This document shows positions 50,656 through 61,424 of a stretch of DNA of 64,000 bases, in pieces (the first letter of the stretch is position 1; each line of letters starts with the position of its first letter). Position numbers and translations under genes: made by a program. The stretch spans positions 75,086,158 to 75,150,157 of the forward strand of contig OV277864.1 of assembly GCA_922989275.2 (NCBI GenBank), given 5' to 3'. A model generated the notes under the pieces. It worked only from the letters and a program-made list of their open reading frames with translations, did not search any database and was not told where the DNA came from. The DNA comes from Gari tellinella (taxonomy: Eukaryota > Mollusca > Bivalvia > Cardiida > Psammobiidae).

Positions 50656-50749
50656 CATATTGTCCCAGCACAAACCGATTATTCAAGAATGTTAATTCTG
50701 GAAACACAGTCACCATAAATACCAGCCTTGAAAATAAATTCTCTTTCAG

Positions 50750-51175
50750 TGACGTTACATCATTATAAAGTCCCAGTCCCATATTCCTTAAATAGCTCCT
50801 ACGTATGTATCAAATAATAAAAGCAGCCTGAGACACACAGGCTTAGACAGCATCCTTAATTTGTTGTTTCTAAATTAGTCATTAATTATTATTGAAACAG
50901 TCACCTAAATAAGCAATTTGCGTACACAATTAACCCTTAACCCGCCAAATAAATTGTCGTCTGCTATATTTCTTGTCTGCTTCAAGTTTCAAAGTGCTTC
51001 AAAGTTGCTCAAAATTGCTGAAAATGTTGTCCGAGTGTCAAACAGCTTGGATCCGGATGAGACGCCGAGTTACTCGGCGTCTCATCTGGATCCAAGCTGT
51101 TTGCATATGGAGCTATAGTCGTGAGTGGCAGGCTAAGGGTTAATTGGACTATAATAGATTTAGACAAATTGTTTT
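50750..51175. repeat. Copy 1 of a local duplication (copy 2 at 51830-52225)
   Basis: GCAGCCTGAGA, ACAGCATC, GTTTCTAAATTAGTCAT and CACCTAAATAAGCAATTTGC follow in the same order as in copy 2. This copy carries a B element at TTAA and lacks the E element. Confidence 0.7.
50930..51143. mobile_element. B-family element at a TTAA site, empty site known locally
   Basis: TTAACCCTTAACCCGCC ... GGCTAAGGGTTAA. The hairpin at 51037-51104 is near perfect: CAAACAGCTTGGATCCGGAT faces ATCTGGATCCAAGCTGTTTG. Copy 2 of the surrounding duplication has plain GAGTTAATTG at the same point. Confidence 0.88.
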
Positions 51176-51491
51176 AAACTCGAAGAAAGAAAAACAGTAG
51201 CATTTTATATTAAAAAAGATAATTATAATATTATGATTATGTGTAAAATTGAGTGAATTAGGTTTATTACTTTACCTCAAGTCCCTTAATAAAGGGATGG
51301 AACTTATTGAATTCCTTATTTATTTTCTTAGACAGGATAAACCCAACAGATCAAACCTGAGCAACCCCTAGCTCCTACAATAAAGTATGATTTACACTGC
51401 CTAAAAGAAGGCCTAAGATTGAAGGTTGATGGCATGCTTAAAGTTGGATGAAAGTAATTAAAGAACCTTTCTGCTCTACTTTTATCCTGCT

Positions 51492-51763
51492 TTAACCCAT
51501 TAGCCCATATATATAAATTATGAATTTTTACTCCTCTAATTTGTTTCTCCACTGAAAGAAATAGTTCCAATTTATACAGTAATAACTATGCATTATAAGA
51601 ATTTTATTCTATATCCTGACAGAGGGTAGCTTAAAGGGTAGCTTGAAGCAGGCTGGAAGTAAAGCAGAATGTGCCTTAAGGCACATTCTGCTTTACTCTC
51701 AACTTGCTTTAAATGGCCATCTGTCTCCAAAACTAGTACCAGGCTATGGAGTTATGGGGTTAA
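51492..51763 (+). mobile_element. A-family element with a small internal duplication
   Basis: TTAACCCATTAGCCCATATA left end, hairpin at about 51642-51713, GGGGTTAA right end. GGGTAGCTTAAA is duplicated just before the hairpin. Confidence 0.8.
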
Positions 51764-51829
51764 GCTACCAATGTCAATTCACATCATAAACCACCATAAA
51801 TTTAGTCTTCATTTTAGGGGTTATAGTAG

Positions 51830-52225
51830 CAGGATGTTACAGTACAAGCTTTCAGCCCAAGTTCCCCTAAATTTAGTCCTATATAAGGTATCAAATAAAT
51901 CTAGCTGCCTGAGAATCACTGCAGGCACAGCATCAATTATCGGTGTTTCCAAATTGGTCATACAGTCGAACTTCGATATCTCGAACTCGCTTAATTCGAA
52001 CTATCCGATTTGTCAACATATGAATTGCATTATTTCGTGGTCGGTTTAGTTAAACATACCAGTATTTCAAAGTTAAAATGTGGCTAATAGCCACGTTTTA
52101 ACTTTGAAATATGGGTATGTTCAACCTAACTGAGTTCGAGATATCGAAGTTCAACTGTACATCGAAGCACACCTAAATAAGCAATTGCGTATACTGAGTT
52201 AATTGCACAGTAATAGATTTGTACC
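51830..52225. repeat. Copy 2 of the local duplication
   Basis: GCTGCCTGAGA, ACAGCATC, GTTTCCAAATTGGTCAT and CACCTAAATAAGCAATTGCG match copy 1. This copy carries an E element at TA and lacks the B element. Confidence 0.7.
51963..52157. mobile_element. E-family MITE at a TA site, empty site known locally
   Basis: CAGTCGAACTTCGATATCTC and GATATCGAAGTTCAACTG, TA outside. Copy 1 of the duplication has GTCATTAATT at this position without the element. Confidence 0.88.
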
Positions 52226-53171
52226 TTGAAGTCCTTTATAAACAATCACTTTAACCTTAAAAGAAATAGATAAGAACCATTAAAGCTTGGTACAATAATA
52301 TGTCGTTCTATAATTGCAAATTTACAGTAAGTCAAAGCCATATTTTGTTATTGTGAAACCTGAATAAAATAATTGTTTTGGATCCCATTTTCAACTACAC
52401 AGGTCATGGAATTTTCCTGAAAAAAAAAGAAAGTTATCTCTGAAATCCACTTTTGAAAACCCACTTCATGCTGCGTCAAATATTTACTACATTTTATGCA
52501 CCTAGGCTATCAGAATTTCTACTTTAGGTTTGTTACAGTATAATGAATCGCCCGTTCTAGTGATTTAGGTCTGTTTTCAACATTGCAAAGATCGGTATGG
52601 TCCATAATAATGTTCAAACATCATTATTAACCTTGGCTGTATTTCAAATATCCTAAAACAAGTCTGCATGATAACAAAATGGGTTTAAACAGAATGGGTT
52701 GTTTAGCATGTACAAGAAATCTGTGGTGTTGTGCATTTAGACTTGATTGAAAGGCACTTAATTCAGGAACATCACCTGATATCTATTTTGATACTTTATT
52801 TGCAGATCAGTTGTTACTGCCTCTTTCAATAAATTTTAGAGAATAATTTTAACTATAAAGAAGGGATGGCTAGTTACTGATTCAATTTCCAGCCATCAGC
52901 CGGGTTGAAATCCGGGATATGATGATTTTTCTTCTTCTTTTCATCCTTAAATTTGGCAATTTAAATATAAAATTTTACAATAAAACCAAAAATTATGGGA
53001 AATCTAAAGATGTTATTATGTATTTATGCAAGCGCCAGACATCGATTTAAAACTTTACAATTTTTAGGCTTAATCTTATTGCAGGATCACCCTTTAAGGA
53101 AACATTCCCAAGGAGACTTAATTTAATTACTTACATTTTACAGTTGACTATATAATGACCGCTCAATATCT
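52226..53171. other. Nearly 1 kb without recognised element or gene
   Basis: One of the longest element-free stretches in the window. No frame of note was seen on either strand. Confidence 0.4.
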
Positions 53172-53302
53172 TACAGTAAATTCTACTTTACTTTCAACCT
53201 GCCTTATATGTTGTCATCTGTCTTCAAAACTTAGAAAACAGGCTGTCTTCAAAACTAGAAACAGGCTGTCTTCAAAACTAGAGCTAAGGGGGTAACAGGT
53301 TA
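53172..53302 (+). mobile_element. Right half of an A element with a triplicated 24-bp segment
   Basis: TTCTACTTTACTTTCAACCT begins at the hairpin middle. TGTCTTCAAAACTAGAAACA with GGC is then repeated three times before GGGGGTAACAGGTTAA. Confidence 0.7.
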
Positions 53303-53343
53303 AGTGACGTACCACTCATTGCAGAAGTGTAGGTGACCTGTCT

Positions 53344-53606
53344 TTAACCCATTACCCCATAAATATGCCTTTTAACACCTCTAATTTATTCCTCCACTGA
53401 AGAAAATAGTTTCAAATTATACAATTATGAATATTTATCAGAAGAAGCATTTTCTATTTTCTAGTGCATGTACATAGCTAGTAGTTTAAAGGAGGCTGAA
53501 AGTAAGCAGAATGCACCTTAAGGCGCATTCTGCTTTTCTTTCAACCTGCTTTAAGTGGTCTATTATTTTCAATATTAGACATATAGACTAAGGGGTAATG
53601 GGTTAA
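53344..53606 (+). mobile_element. A-family element, complete
   Basis: TTAACCCATTACCCCATAAA left end, hairpin at about 53484-53556, AGGGGTAATGGGTTAA right end. Confidence 0.85.
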
Positions 53607-53962
53607 ATATCAATAGACTATTCAGTGGTTGCTTAATACAGGATTGACTGTGTACATACTGCTAGAATCATGATCTATGCCCCACAACTCATACATTATG
53701 AAGAAGTTGAAGGATTGCACAAGATTGTGAAGATACCCTGAAGTGTTACATGTAATCCCAGAAAGCGCCATACCAAAGCTGAGTGAAAGTTGACATGGTA
53801 ACCTCTGTCTCCCCCCAAAAAGCAGGAATTACTGCGCTGCACAAAACCTTAATCAATTTGACACCAGGAGTCAATTTGTTCCATGCTTAAGGCCATTTCC
53901 ATGAACAATCTAAATGTCATCACCATTTGCTACTGAGCTGGAAATAACGGGAAATGAATATC
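53607..53962. other. Spacer without recognised content
   Basis: No gene or repeat recognised apart from a short H-like TTGCTTAATACAGGATT at 53626. Confidence 0.4.
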
Positions 53963-54145
53963 TTAACCCTTCTCCTGCTGAATATTCATACATAAATCTC
54001 CGCCCACTATGAATATCTATCTATCTGAACTATCACGTTGGCTGTTAAAATATGGAAACTTTTCTCCAGAAAAGAGAGTAGACCCATGTCTGACAGAAGT
54101 TTCAGAAGTTGTCTGATCTCAGGTCACCTGACTTTTATACAATCA
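53963..54145. mobile_element. D-family element, degenerate
   Basis: TTAACCCTTCTCCTGCTGAA left end and a weak GAGTAGACCCATGTCTGACA / GTTGTCTGATCTCAGGTCA hairpin. Confidence 0.45.
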
Positions 54146-54149
54146 ATTA

Positions 54150-54188
54150 GCCTTTTTAGTGGTTGTAATAGAGAGGTCTTACTGTACT
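54150..54188. mobile_element. Right end of a pogo-type MITE
   Basis: TTTTTAGTGGTTGTAATAGA then GAGGTCTTACTG-TA matches the right end of the element at 62714-62919. Confidence 0.6.
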
Positions 54189-54783
54189 AGTCTTGGTCCC
54201 TGCACTATAAAGGTTGACCTCTTACCTATATATCTAGTATTTCCTATTTAGTCTGTGATCTGGCAATGTTTTCCATAGCAAATTATTTTCAACACTCAAT
54301 ATATGGCCAAACTTGCCTTGATTAATTGCTCCAAGAGTTCTTCCAAGACAAAGATCAGAAAACAAAAGGGAAAACCATAGCAATTCAGTTCAAGGTCTTT
54401 TTGTTTTAAGCAGTAACAAATATATGTAACTAACAGTAACTTTGACTCAATGTGACAAATAGCAAGGATCCTGACTATATAATATGGCCTTGCCCTTATA
54501 AATCAGTTAAAATTTGGATACATTGTATTATTTGCATAAACTGGCTTGCAATTCATACAAGCAATGTAAGTGGGATACAGGACTGGTGATCTGTATTGTA
54601 ATTGATGGCTCTCATGAAATAAAAGGCAAAAACTGTGTCTATATAGGAGCCGAAGAGTAAATCTGAATCTGTAACTGGTTCTATTAAAATAATCAACGTT
54701 TCCTCAATGTCCTATATATCCTAAAAGATTGTAGCTTAAAGAAAGACCTGTAAGCAGATAATGCTCAAAGGACCATTCTGGCT
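54189..54783. other. Spacer without recognised content
   Basis: No gene or element recognised. Confidence 0.4.
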
Positions 54784-54855
54784 CCAAGGTTATAAAGCTT
54801 TTGAGTTGAGTCTGAGAACAACTTTAGACTCAACTCAAAAGCTTTATAACCTTGG
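54784..54855. repeat. Isolated perfect hairpin, 30-bp arms, 12-base loop
   Basis: 54784-54813 (CCAAGGTTATAAAGCTTTTG, then AGTTGAGTCT) is the exact complement of 54826-54855. It matches none of the window's hairpin families and no TIR shell is obvious around it. Confidence 0.9.
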
Positions 54856-55229
54856 ACCCTGCTAGCTCTAATTTTATGATGACAATGGGATGACGCACAT
54901 GAAAAAGCTTATGTGGGACTATGAACCTTAGCAGCAACAACAACAAACAACAACTACCTACAGCCTCAGCTTTCAGCAACACTCGATCTGTCTCAAATAC
55001 TGAAAACAAGTCGCGGAGGAAAAGGGTTAATTTAGTACAAACAAAAGAATAGTCATATATCAATCATCCTGTGAAGGAATTGGATAATATTGGTATATAT
55101 TGGTATATCAGAATCTTTTCTATTAACAGAAGGTTCAGGTTTCAGACCTCATTTTCTCTCTATCAAGCCCAATGGATTTGATTAGAGACTGTCAGAGTGT
55201 AAATGAAGTAGTATATCAAGTTTACCCAA
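54856..55229. other. Spacer without recognised content
   Basis: No element recognised. Short CAACAACAACAAACAACAAC run at about 54935. Confidence 0.4.
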
Positions 55230-55728
55230 TCATGCAAAGTGTATGGAGACTAATCAGGTCATTGCCAGAGTTGTTTTTCTTTATTTCTAGAGTACATACA
55301 GTCAAGCTTTAAAACAAAGCTCCCGATAAGGGGGGTATTTGAATGAGAGCACCGCAAACGGTACATCATACGCCCACTGGCAGCATTTTATAGCATATTT
55401 GAGTACATCAAGGGCAGATAACTCTGTAACAACAAATCAAATCAATCTGAAAATAAACTCAATTTCAGATCTTTATGCATATAACAATTGTGTGAGGTTT
55501 CATTAATATCCTTTCAATAGTTTTCATGAAAAACTCTGGACAAACTAATTGTTGACATGGACAGAAAGACATGTGGGCCACGCCAATATATGTCCACCTT
55601 TAGAGGTGGGTGTATAAAAATTAATAAACTCTTTATTTCTGCATTAAACCCTATGGTGTCACTACTCATTAGAATCGTCTCTTCGAGACAATTCTAATGA
55701 GTAGTCACACCATAGGATTTGGTGCAAA
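55230..55728 (-). repeat. Local duplication unit 1 with an interrupted C element
   Basis: AAAGTGTATGGAGACTAATC begins the unit. A reverse C starts at about 55314 (CAAAGCTCCCGATAAGG), is broken at 55342-55620, and resumes with CTTTATTTCTGCATTAAACC and its hairpin, ending at GGATTTGGTGCA. Confidence 0.7.
55342..55620. repeat. N-type insert inside the C element
   Basis: GAGAGCACCGCAAACGG head, CATCAAGGGCAGATAACTC interior (shared with 57821-59120) and GTCCACCTTTAGAGGTGG tail hairpin. Confidence 0.65.
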
Positions 55729-56009
55729 GTGTATTGAGACTAATCAGGTCATTGCAAGTGTTACATTTCTTTATCTCGAGAGTACAGTCAAACTTCAAAA
55801 CAGAGCTCCTGGTAAGGGAAGTATTAATTTTGAAAAAAATAAATAAAATCTTTATTTCTGCATTAAACCCTTTGTTGTCACTACTCATTAGAATTGTCTC
55901 TTTGAGACGATTCTAATGACCATAGTCACACCATAGTATTTACAGGTGCTGAAATAACTAAGAAAATGTTGGGATTTGTTCAGTTTATCCCCTCTTATCT
56001 GGAGCCTTG
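55728..56009 (-). repeat. Local duplication unit 2 with a C element
   Basis: AAAGTGTATTGAGACTAATC repeats unit 1. The reverse C at 55801-56009 runs CAGAGCTCCTGGTAAGG to ATCTGGAGCCTTG and has no insert. Confidence 0.75.
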
Positions 56010-56011
56010 CT

Positions 56012-56090
56012 ATACCCAGAATTCCAACTACATGTAGACTGGTTCATGTTTTGGTAACTAAAAAGACCCAAAAGGGAACCTAATAAGAGT
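56012..56090. mobile_element. Right half of a K element
   Basis: ACCCAGAATTCCAACTACAT, GTAGACTGGTTCATGTTTTG and CCTAATAAGAGTTACACAG match the right side of 23886-24040. Confidence 0.6.
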
Positions 56091-56488
56091 TACACAGTAT
56101 TGAAAGAGTTAACAACTTTTCACGAAAACAAAAATTCAGCTCTCTAAGACATAATAACTAAGTTACTTTCTCAAAATTCTGTGCTCAACACAGGAAATAT
56201 GGGTATTCAAGGTGGCAATAAATCAGAAATAAGAGCATGTTTTTGGACAATAATTAGAATATTTACGGTATAAGACACTGTAACACTGTGCGACCTTTAC
56301 AGAGAAGAATGGTCCCCAGCTAACGTTTGATCCAATTCTGTTTTCTCATCCATAGTCACAGCCAGCTTCCTCGAACAATTTGGTTATAAATAATAGACCA
56401 TCGACATTGCAGATTTGTTGCTAAGTTACAAGATGTTTTGGTCTGTTTCATTTTTGAAGCAAAGAAATGTTAGAGCAAAGCAGTCACA
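56091..56488. other. Spacer without recognised content
   Basis: No gene or element recognised. Confidence 0.4.
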
Positions 56489-56740
56489 TTAACCCATTAC
56501 CGCATAGCCTGTTTCCAGTATTGAAGATAGGTGACCACTTAAAGCAGGTTAAAAGTAAAACAGAATGTGCCTTAAGGCACATTCTGCTTTACTTTCAGCC
56601 TGCTTTAAGCTACCATTCTGCAAGGATATAGAAAATATTTCTTCTGATACATATTCTTGGCTGTATAAATTGGAACTATTTTCTTCAGTGGAGGAATAAA
56701 TAGAGGCGTAAAAAGGCGTTTTTAAGGGGAAATGGGTTAA
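56489..56740 (-). mobile_element. A-family element, complete, reverse orientation
   Basis: TTAACCCATTACCGCATAGC start, hairpin at 56537-56610 with GTGCCTTAAGGCAC centre, GGGAAATGGGTTAA end. Confidence 0.87.
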
Positions 56741-56854
56741 ACACCCTAATTTTACTACAGGATAATTTAAGGTTAAGTAGCCCTACAGTAAAATTCTGAT
56801 AATGACATATCCTGGTCTTAAACAGCTTCTTTTGAATTTTAGTATTAACTAGAT

Positions 56855-57121
56855 CCCCTGTGGAAAGGTATTGAATTCTGTTAGAACTTAGACCAGAATA
56901 ATTTCTTGAATATTCAGGAACAATTCTAGAAACAGCCATTTATATTTTGCAAAAATTCTAGAAATTTGATGGTTTAGAACCATTGTTCAAGAATTACAAA
57001 AGTTCTTGAACTGCTTTTGTAGAATTTATAAAAAATTCTAGAAGCTCTATAACAATTCTAGATGAGGCCATTTAAAATTTATGAATATTCTAAAATTCTT
57101 CTTGAACACTTTTCACAGGGG
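56855..57121. mobile_element. J-family TIR element rich in TTCTAGAA
   Basis: CCCCTGTGGAAAGG at the left and its inverse CTTTTCACAGGGG at the right. AATTCTAGAA and close variants recur throughout on both strands. Confidence 0.7.
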
Positions 57122-57208
57122 CTGCCAAATTAACTTAATCACTTGACAAATTGAATTAGTGAAAATGTTACCCAAGAAAGAGTGCAGGCTCATGTCAGAT
57201 CCTATAAG

Positions 57209-57274
57209 GTAACAGGTGCAGACCCTGAACATACAGCTCCTGTAGGAGCTGTCTGATCTGGGTCTACACTGTTT
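57209..57274. repeat. D hairpin, CAGCTCC variant
   Basis: ACAGCTCCTGTAGGAGCTGT is a perfect 20-base dyad at the centre. The right arm GATCTGGGTCTACACTGTTT is intact, the left arm partly changed. Confidence 0.8.
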
Positions 57275-57820
57275 CAAAAAAAACATTAATATATGCTAAA
57301 ACCAGTAGAAGACTTATAGAGACTGAAAATTGTTAGATTTAAGGCTATAAAATATTCATCCTAACACCGATAACAATCAGAGACCAAATTCCATAGACAT
57401 CAAATTCTCAATTCTCGCAAGAAGAATTCCATTGAGTGGCAGACAAAGCAGTTAATCTCAAAAGGCATCTTTATTTTCCAATTATATCCATTCTTAAAAA
57501 GCTATATATCAATATTGTAATACAGTCAAATCTGTTGTATTTTTATCCATGAGTGCCCTTTGGCAGTCTCTTGTAGAAGTTTGTTAAATGCAAAATAGGA
57601 ACAAGCACCTTAGAGCTCAGATATCCCCTGCCGCAGCGATTGTCCAGAAGAAAGTGGCAAACTTTAATGTTGGAGGAAGAGGCAAATGGTGATCACCTGT
57701 CTTTAAAGATCAACATTGAAAAGCTTTTTACAAAGTTTTATAAAATCCATTCAAATTTGTACATGTTAAAGCCTAAACAATACAAAAAATAAAGCCGTTT
57801 GTAGCATTATAAATCTAAGT
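57275..57820. other. Spacer without recognised content
   Basis: Single-copy-looking, no coding frame seen. Its right edge grades into the N array. Confidence 0.4.
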
Positions 57821-59120
57821 ATGACAGGGGCAGGTAACTCTTGATTGAAATTCAACAGTAATTAAACACTTTCAAGAATTTATAATTGTGTGCAAGTATT
57901 ATTAAAAAAATTCAGAACTGTAGAATTTACTAGAGTGTAAACACATTTTCAACTCATCAAGGGCAGAGTATTCTTGACTAATTTGCACAATTTCGACAAT
58001 AATTGAACTCATTCTATAAATAATAGCCATATATGATTTAATTTCTTTTTTTCAAAATCCATTCACATTTGTACACAATAGCATGTAAACAATAAAGCCA
58101 TGTTGAGCATTACTAAGTACATAAAGGGCAGATAACTCTTGCCACAAAGTATCCTTTTTTGACAATAATTGCAACCCTTATATTTATATACATCGTGTGT
58201 AAGTTAAATCAAAATCCATTAAAGACTGTAGTTTCTAAATGGTAAAAACTGTTAAATATGGTTTTTTCGGCTCATCAAGGGCAGATAACTGTTGACTAGT
58301 TTCTCCGTTTTCAAAAATGATAACAATTATTTGAAAACTAATAGCCATACATAGTTTAAGAATTTTTTTTATCAAAATCCATGCATATTTATAGATACTA
58401 GGATGTAAACAATATTAAAATAAAGCATTTTCTAGCATTTCTAAGTACATCAAGGGCAGATAACTCTTGCCACAAGTATCCTTTTTTGACAATAATAGCA
58501 CACCTTCAAGAACTTTTACTTATAGACATTGTGTGCAAGTATCATTTAAATCCATTCATAACTGTAGTTGCCAGAGAGTAAAAACAGTGAAATATGGCCT
58601 TTTTTACTTATCAAGGGCAGATAACTCATGACTAATTTCTCAGTTTTCAGCAATAATCAAATTCATATGAAAACTAATAGCCATACATAATTCAAGAAAG
58701 TTTTTTCAAAATCCATGCATATTTATAGGCTCTAGTATGTAAAAAATATCAAAATAAAGCATTTTCTAGCATTTCTAAGTACATCAAGGGCAGATAACTC
58801 TTGTCACAAGTATCCTTTTTTTACAATAATTGCACACCTGCAAGAACTTGTACTTATAGACATTGTGTGCAAGTATAAACAAAATATGTTGAATACTGTA
58901 GTTGCTAGAGTGTAAAAACTGTTAAATATGGCATTTTTAACACAAAAAGGGCAGATAACTCATAAATTCCTAAAATTTTCTGAAAAAAAATTGATTTCCC
59001 ACGGTGCTCCTATGATGACAAATAAGTATACCAAGTTTCATCCAAATCTGTTTATCGGTTTCGGAGATACAGTTGCGGACGGACAACGTGACGGACGCAC
59101 TGACGGACGTTCTCACAGTT
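57821..59120 (+). repeat. N array: about 330-bp tandem units with GGACGGACG tail
   Basis: AAGTACATCAAGGGCAGATA recurs at about 58116, 58443 and 58780, with related CATCAAGGGCAGATAACT sequence midway through each unit. The array ends in TTTCGGAGATACAGTTGCGG and several ACGGACG motifs, a tail style seen in mollusc dispersed repeats. Confidence 0.75.
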
Positions 59121-59317
59121 GGACATTTGTTGGGTATATTTTTTGTTTAAAAGTACCCAACAGTACACTAAATACCCAACAATAACAATAGGGCAATCAC
59201 GGAATGAATGGAATCTATTGTTCTCCCTACCCAACAAAGGACCTTTCGTGCGCTCGGACGGACAGCCGGACGGACAGACCTAAAACAGTATCCCTCTGCC
59301 TTTCGGCAGGAGGGGAT

Positions 59318-59375
59318 AATAATGCAGAAAGCACCTGCAGGAGCTTTCTGCATTATTTCTATCCTGCATGCATTT
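59318..59375. repeat. H hairpin without outer left arm
   Basis: AATAATGCAGAAAGCACCTG faces AGGAGCTTTCTGCATTATT. It directly follows a small CCTCTGCCTTTCGGCAGGAGG hairpin at 59291. Confidence 0.65.
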
Positions 59376-59551
59376 AGCAAACGCCTTTTTTGATAACCTA
59401 AATGCTTCCTGAATAAAAGTCACTTAAAACAAGGTCACTTTTTCTTTTCTGTTGAAAGAATTAATCTGCAATCATTTTAAAATTCCTAAAGGGAGCTGGG
59501 TTATTATGATACAGAAGAGCAAACTTTGGGTTCTCTGAAATCTTAGTTACC

Positions 59552-59690
59552 CTTTCAAAAAGTTTGGATCCATTTAAAACAGGGTCAGAGAGTAAAACAG
59601 TTTGAATTCTGATGAGACACAGCATTATGTGGTGTCTCATATGGATCCAAACTGTTTGCAAAGGTAATACTGATTTGCCGTTATATATAT
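59552..59690. mobile_element. B-family element, diverged
   Basis: Hairpin at 59598-59662: AACAGTTTGAATTCTGATGA faces CATATGGATCCAAACTGTTT. A partial extra arm (AAAAAGTTTGGATCC) lies just before it. Confidence 0.6.
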
Positions 59691-59753
59691 ATATATAGCA
59701 CACCAAGGCCTAACACTGAAGCCCTGATTAAATTTTGGGACTTTGCATCTCTC

Positions 59754-59930
59754 AAGAACTCCAGATAAGGGGAGTTTTTCAAAAACTAAAATCTTCATTT
59801 CTGCATTAAACCCTATGGTGTCACTACTCATTAGAATCGTCTCGAAGTAGCAACACCATAGGATTTGGTGCAGAAATAAGTGAGAAAATATTGGATTTAT
59901 TTAGTTTAATCCATCTCGTCTGGAGCCCTC
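59754..59930 (-). mobile_element. C-family element with one hairpin arm shortened
   Basis: AGAACTCCAGATAAGGGG start and TCGTCTGGAGCCCTC end. ACTCATTAGAATCGTCTCGA is followed directly by AGTAGCAACACC, so most of the second inner arm is deleted. Confidence 0.75.
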
Positions 59931-60281
59931 AGATCTCTCCAGGGGTTGTACTACTGTTTCAAAAACTCATTGTTACTGTGAAATGCTCATTGTCAATGAA
60001 TTTTTTATAAAACAATTTTTCATTGGCTTTATTGCCTTGTCATGTAGCTGACAAGCCATTTAGATTGTTTTGGCGATATTGGAGAATATTTTCAGTGCTA
60101 AAATGAACAAAATACTGTGTTCAATAAACGCATATGGCCTCGGCCTGCTATGATGCATGACAATAGCTTTTGAATCTTTTCTAGTCCAAATTAGGTCAAG
60201 GTGATGTGAGTGATTTGGGAATTGTCCAAGACATTGCAATTAAATGAGTTATTAAAGTGTTTTTGGTATGTATTAAGAAAG
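59931..60281. other. Spacer without recognised content
   Basis: No gene or element recognised. Confidence 0.4.
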
Positions 60282-60625
60282 AGAGCACCGCAAGCGGGTG
60301 CCAACGCTCGTCTGTTTTGTAATCCTAGTTATGGCCAATGTTAAATTCTCCCTATTTTACCTCTAAATGACCTTGACCGTTGTCGGACATGACCCAAGTT
60401 GTACTGAGCTCAAGAGCTTCTTCAGGTGAGTACACATACCAAATATTAAGTCTGTATCACATGTAGTTCCAAAAGTTATGGCCAACGTTAAGATTTCGAA
60501 CAATGACGACGACGATGACAATGACGACGTCAACGACAGCGCAGAAACTGGAGTGATAACAATGATTCCTTGTTTCTTTGAAACAGACAAGCTAAAAAGT
60601 GGCGTTGATGCTATAGACAAAACAG
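60282..60625 (+). repeat. L-type dispersed repeat with full head and tail
   Basis: GAGAGCACCGCAAGCGGGTG head, CTCTAAATGACCTTGACCGT and ACATGACCCAAG interior, ATCACATGTAGTTCCAAAAG, then a GACGACGACGATGACAATGA tail and TATAGACAAAACAG. Confidence 0.7.
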
Positions 60626-60856
60626 TAAAATAGGCTGAGGAATAAAATCATGCAAAGCTCCATATAAGCTTAATACAAAATATCGGTATTTATCAACCAA
60701 AACCTATGATTTGACTGCACATTTCACTTTGTCTCTAAGAGACAATGCAATTAGTAATCACAACCAAGGGTTTAGTGAAAACATAAAGGGGAAAATGTTA
60801 GATATATTATTATTAAGAAACAAGTTCTAATTAAATCACTCTCTATAATGGCTTGA

Positions 60857-61265
60857 ATGGTGGTGCGTGTGGTCACCTTTGTGGGAGGAAACCAGATCTC
60901 AAACCCGTGTTTGGTCGGATGCACTCTCACTGTCATACAGTGGAGAAGACGTTATTCTCTCACGTTTAAACAAAAACGAAACGCAAACGCACCACAAATA
61001 ACACCAAGAACATTTTTTTTTACAATTCTGACTCTTCATTTTAATCTGAGTGGCAATCAGTTTGGAGCCTGATCAGATGCCGGGTTACCCGGCATCTGAT
61101 TAGGCTCTAAACTGTTTGCAATGGAAATAATAGTTTTAGCGTTATATGTGTAAATTGGGAAAGTATAACGTCTTCTCCACTGTATATATTGCCCCGGTCT
61201 GGGATTGAAAGCAAGACGGCATTGGTGTTTAAAGCTGATGTGCTAAACACTACACTGTTTACGAA
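60857..61265 (-). mobile_element. tRNA-derived SINE-like sequence split by an O element
   Basis: On the - strand from about 61265, GTGTAGTGTTTAGCACATCA resembles a tRNA A box and CTTTCAATCCCAGACCG a B box. After the O element it continues as GAGATCTGGTTTCCTCCCAC. The order of head, then body, fits a SINE. The tRNA fold is degenerate, so no tRNA gene is called. Confidence 0.45.
60938..61182. mobile_element. O-family TA-flanked element carrying a B-type hairpin
   Basis: CAGTGGAGAAGACGTTAT and its perfect inverse ATAACGTCTTCTCCACTG, with TA on each side, 245 bp. Inside is a B-type hairpin (61052-61124) with GATGCCGGG facing CCCGGCATC. Confidence 0.85.
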
Positions 61266-61424
61266 TACATCTAGGTATTTCCAATCAAAAAGACATTAAC
61301 ACTAAAATTGAAAACAAATGCAAGCATCAATATTGATTAGCAGAAGATACCAGAGCAGTAAATGAGGTACAACAAAAGCTTTATTTGAAATCGAATAATT
61401 GTTTTATTCACAATGCAAATACTG

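Noticed and set aside
61190..61265. A tRNA gene
   Set aside because: Box A and B are recognisable, but the stems do not pair convincingly; a SINE head is the better reading.
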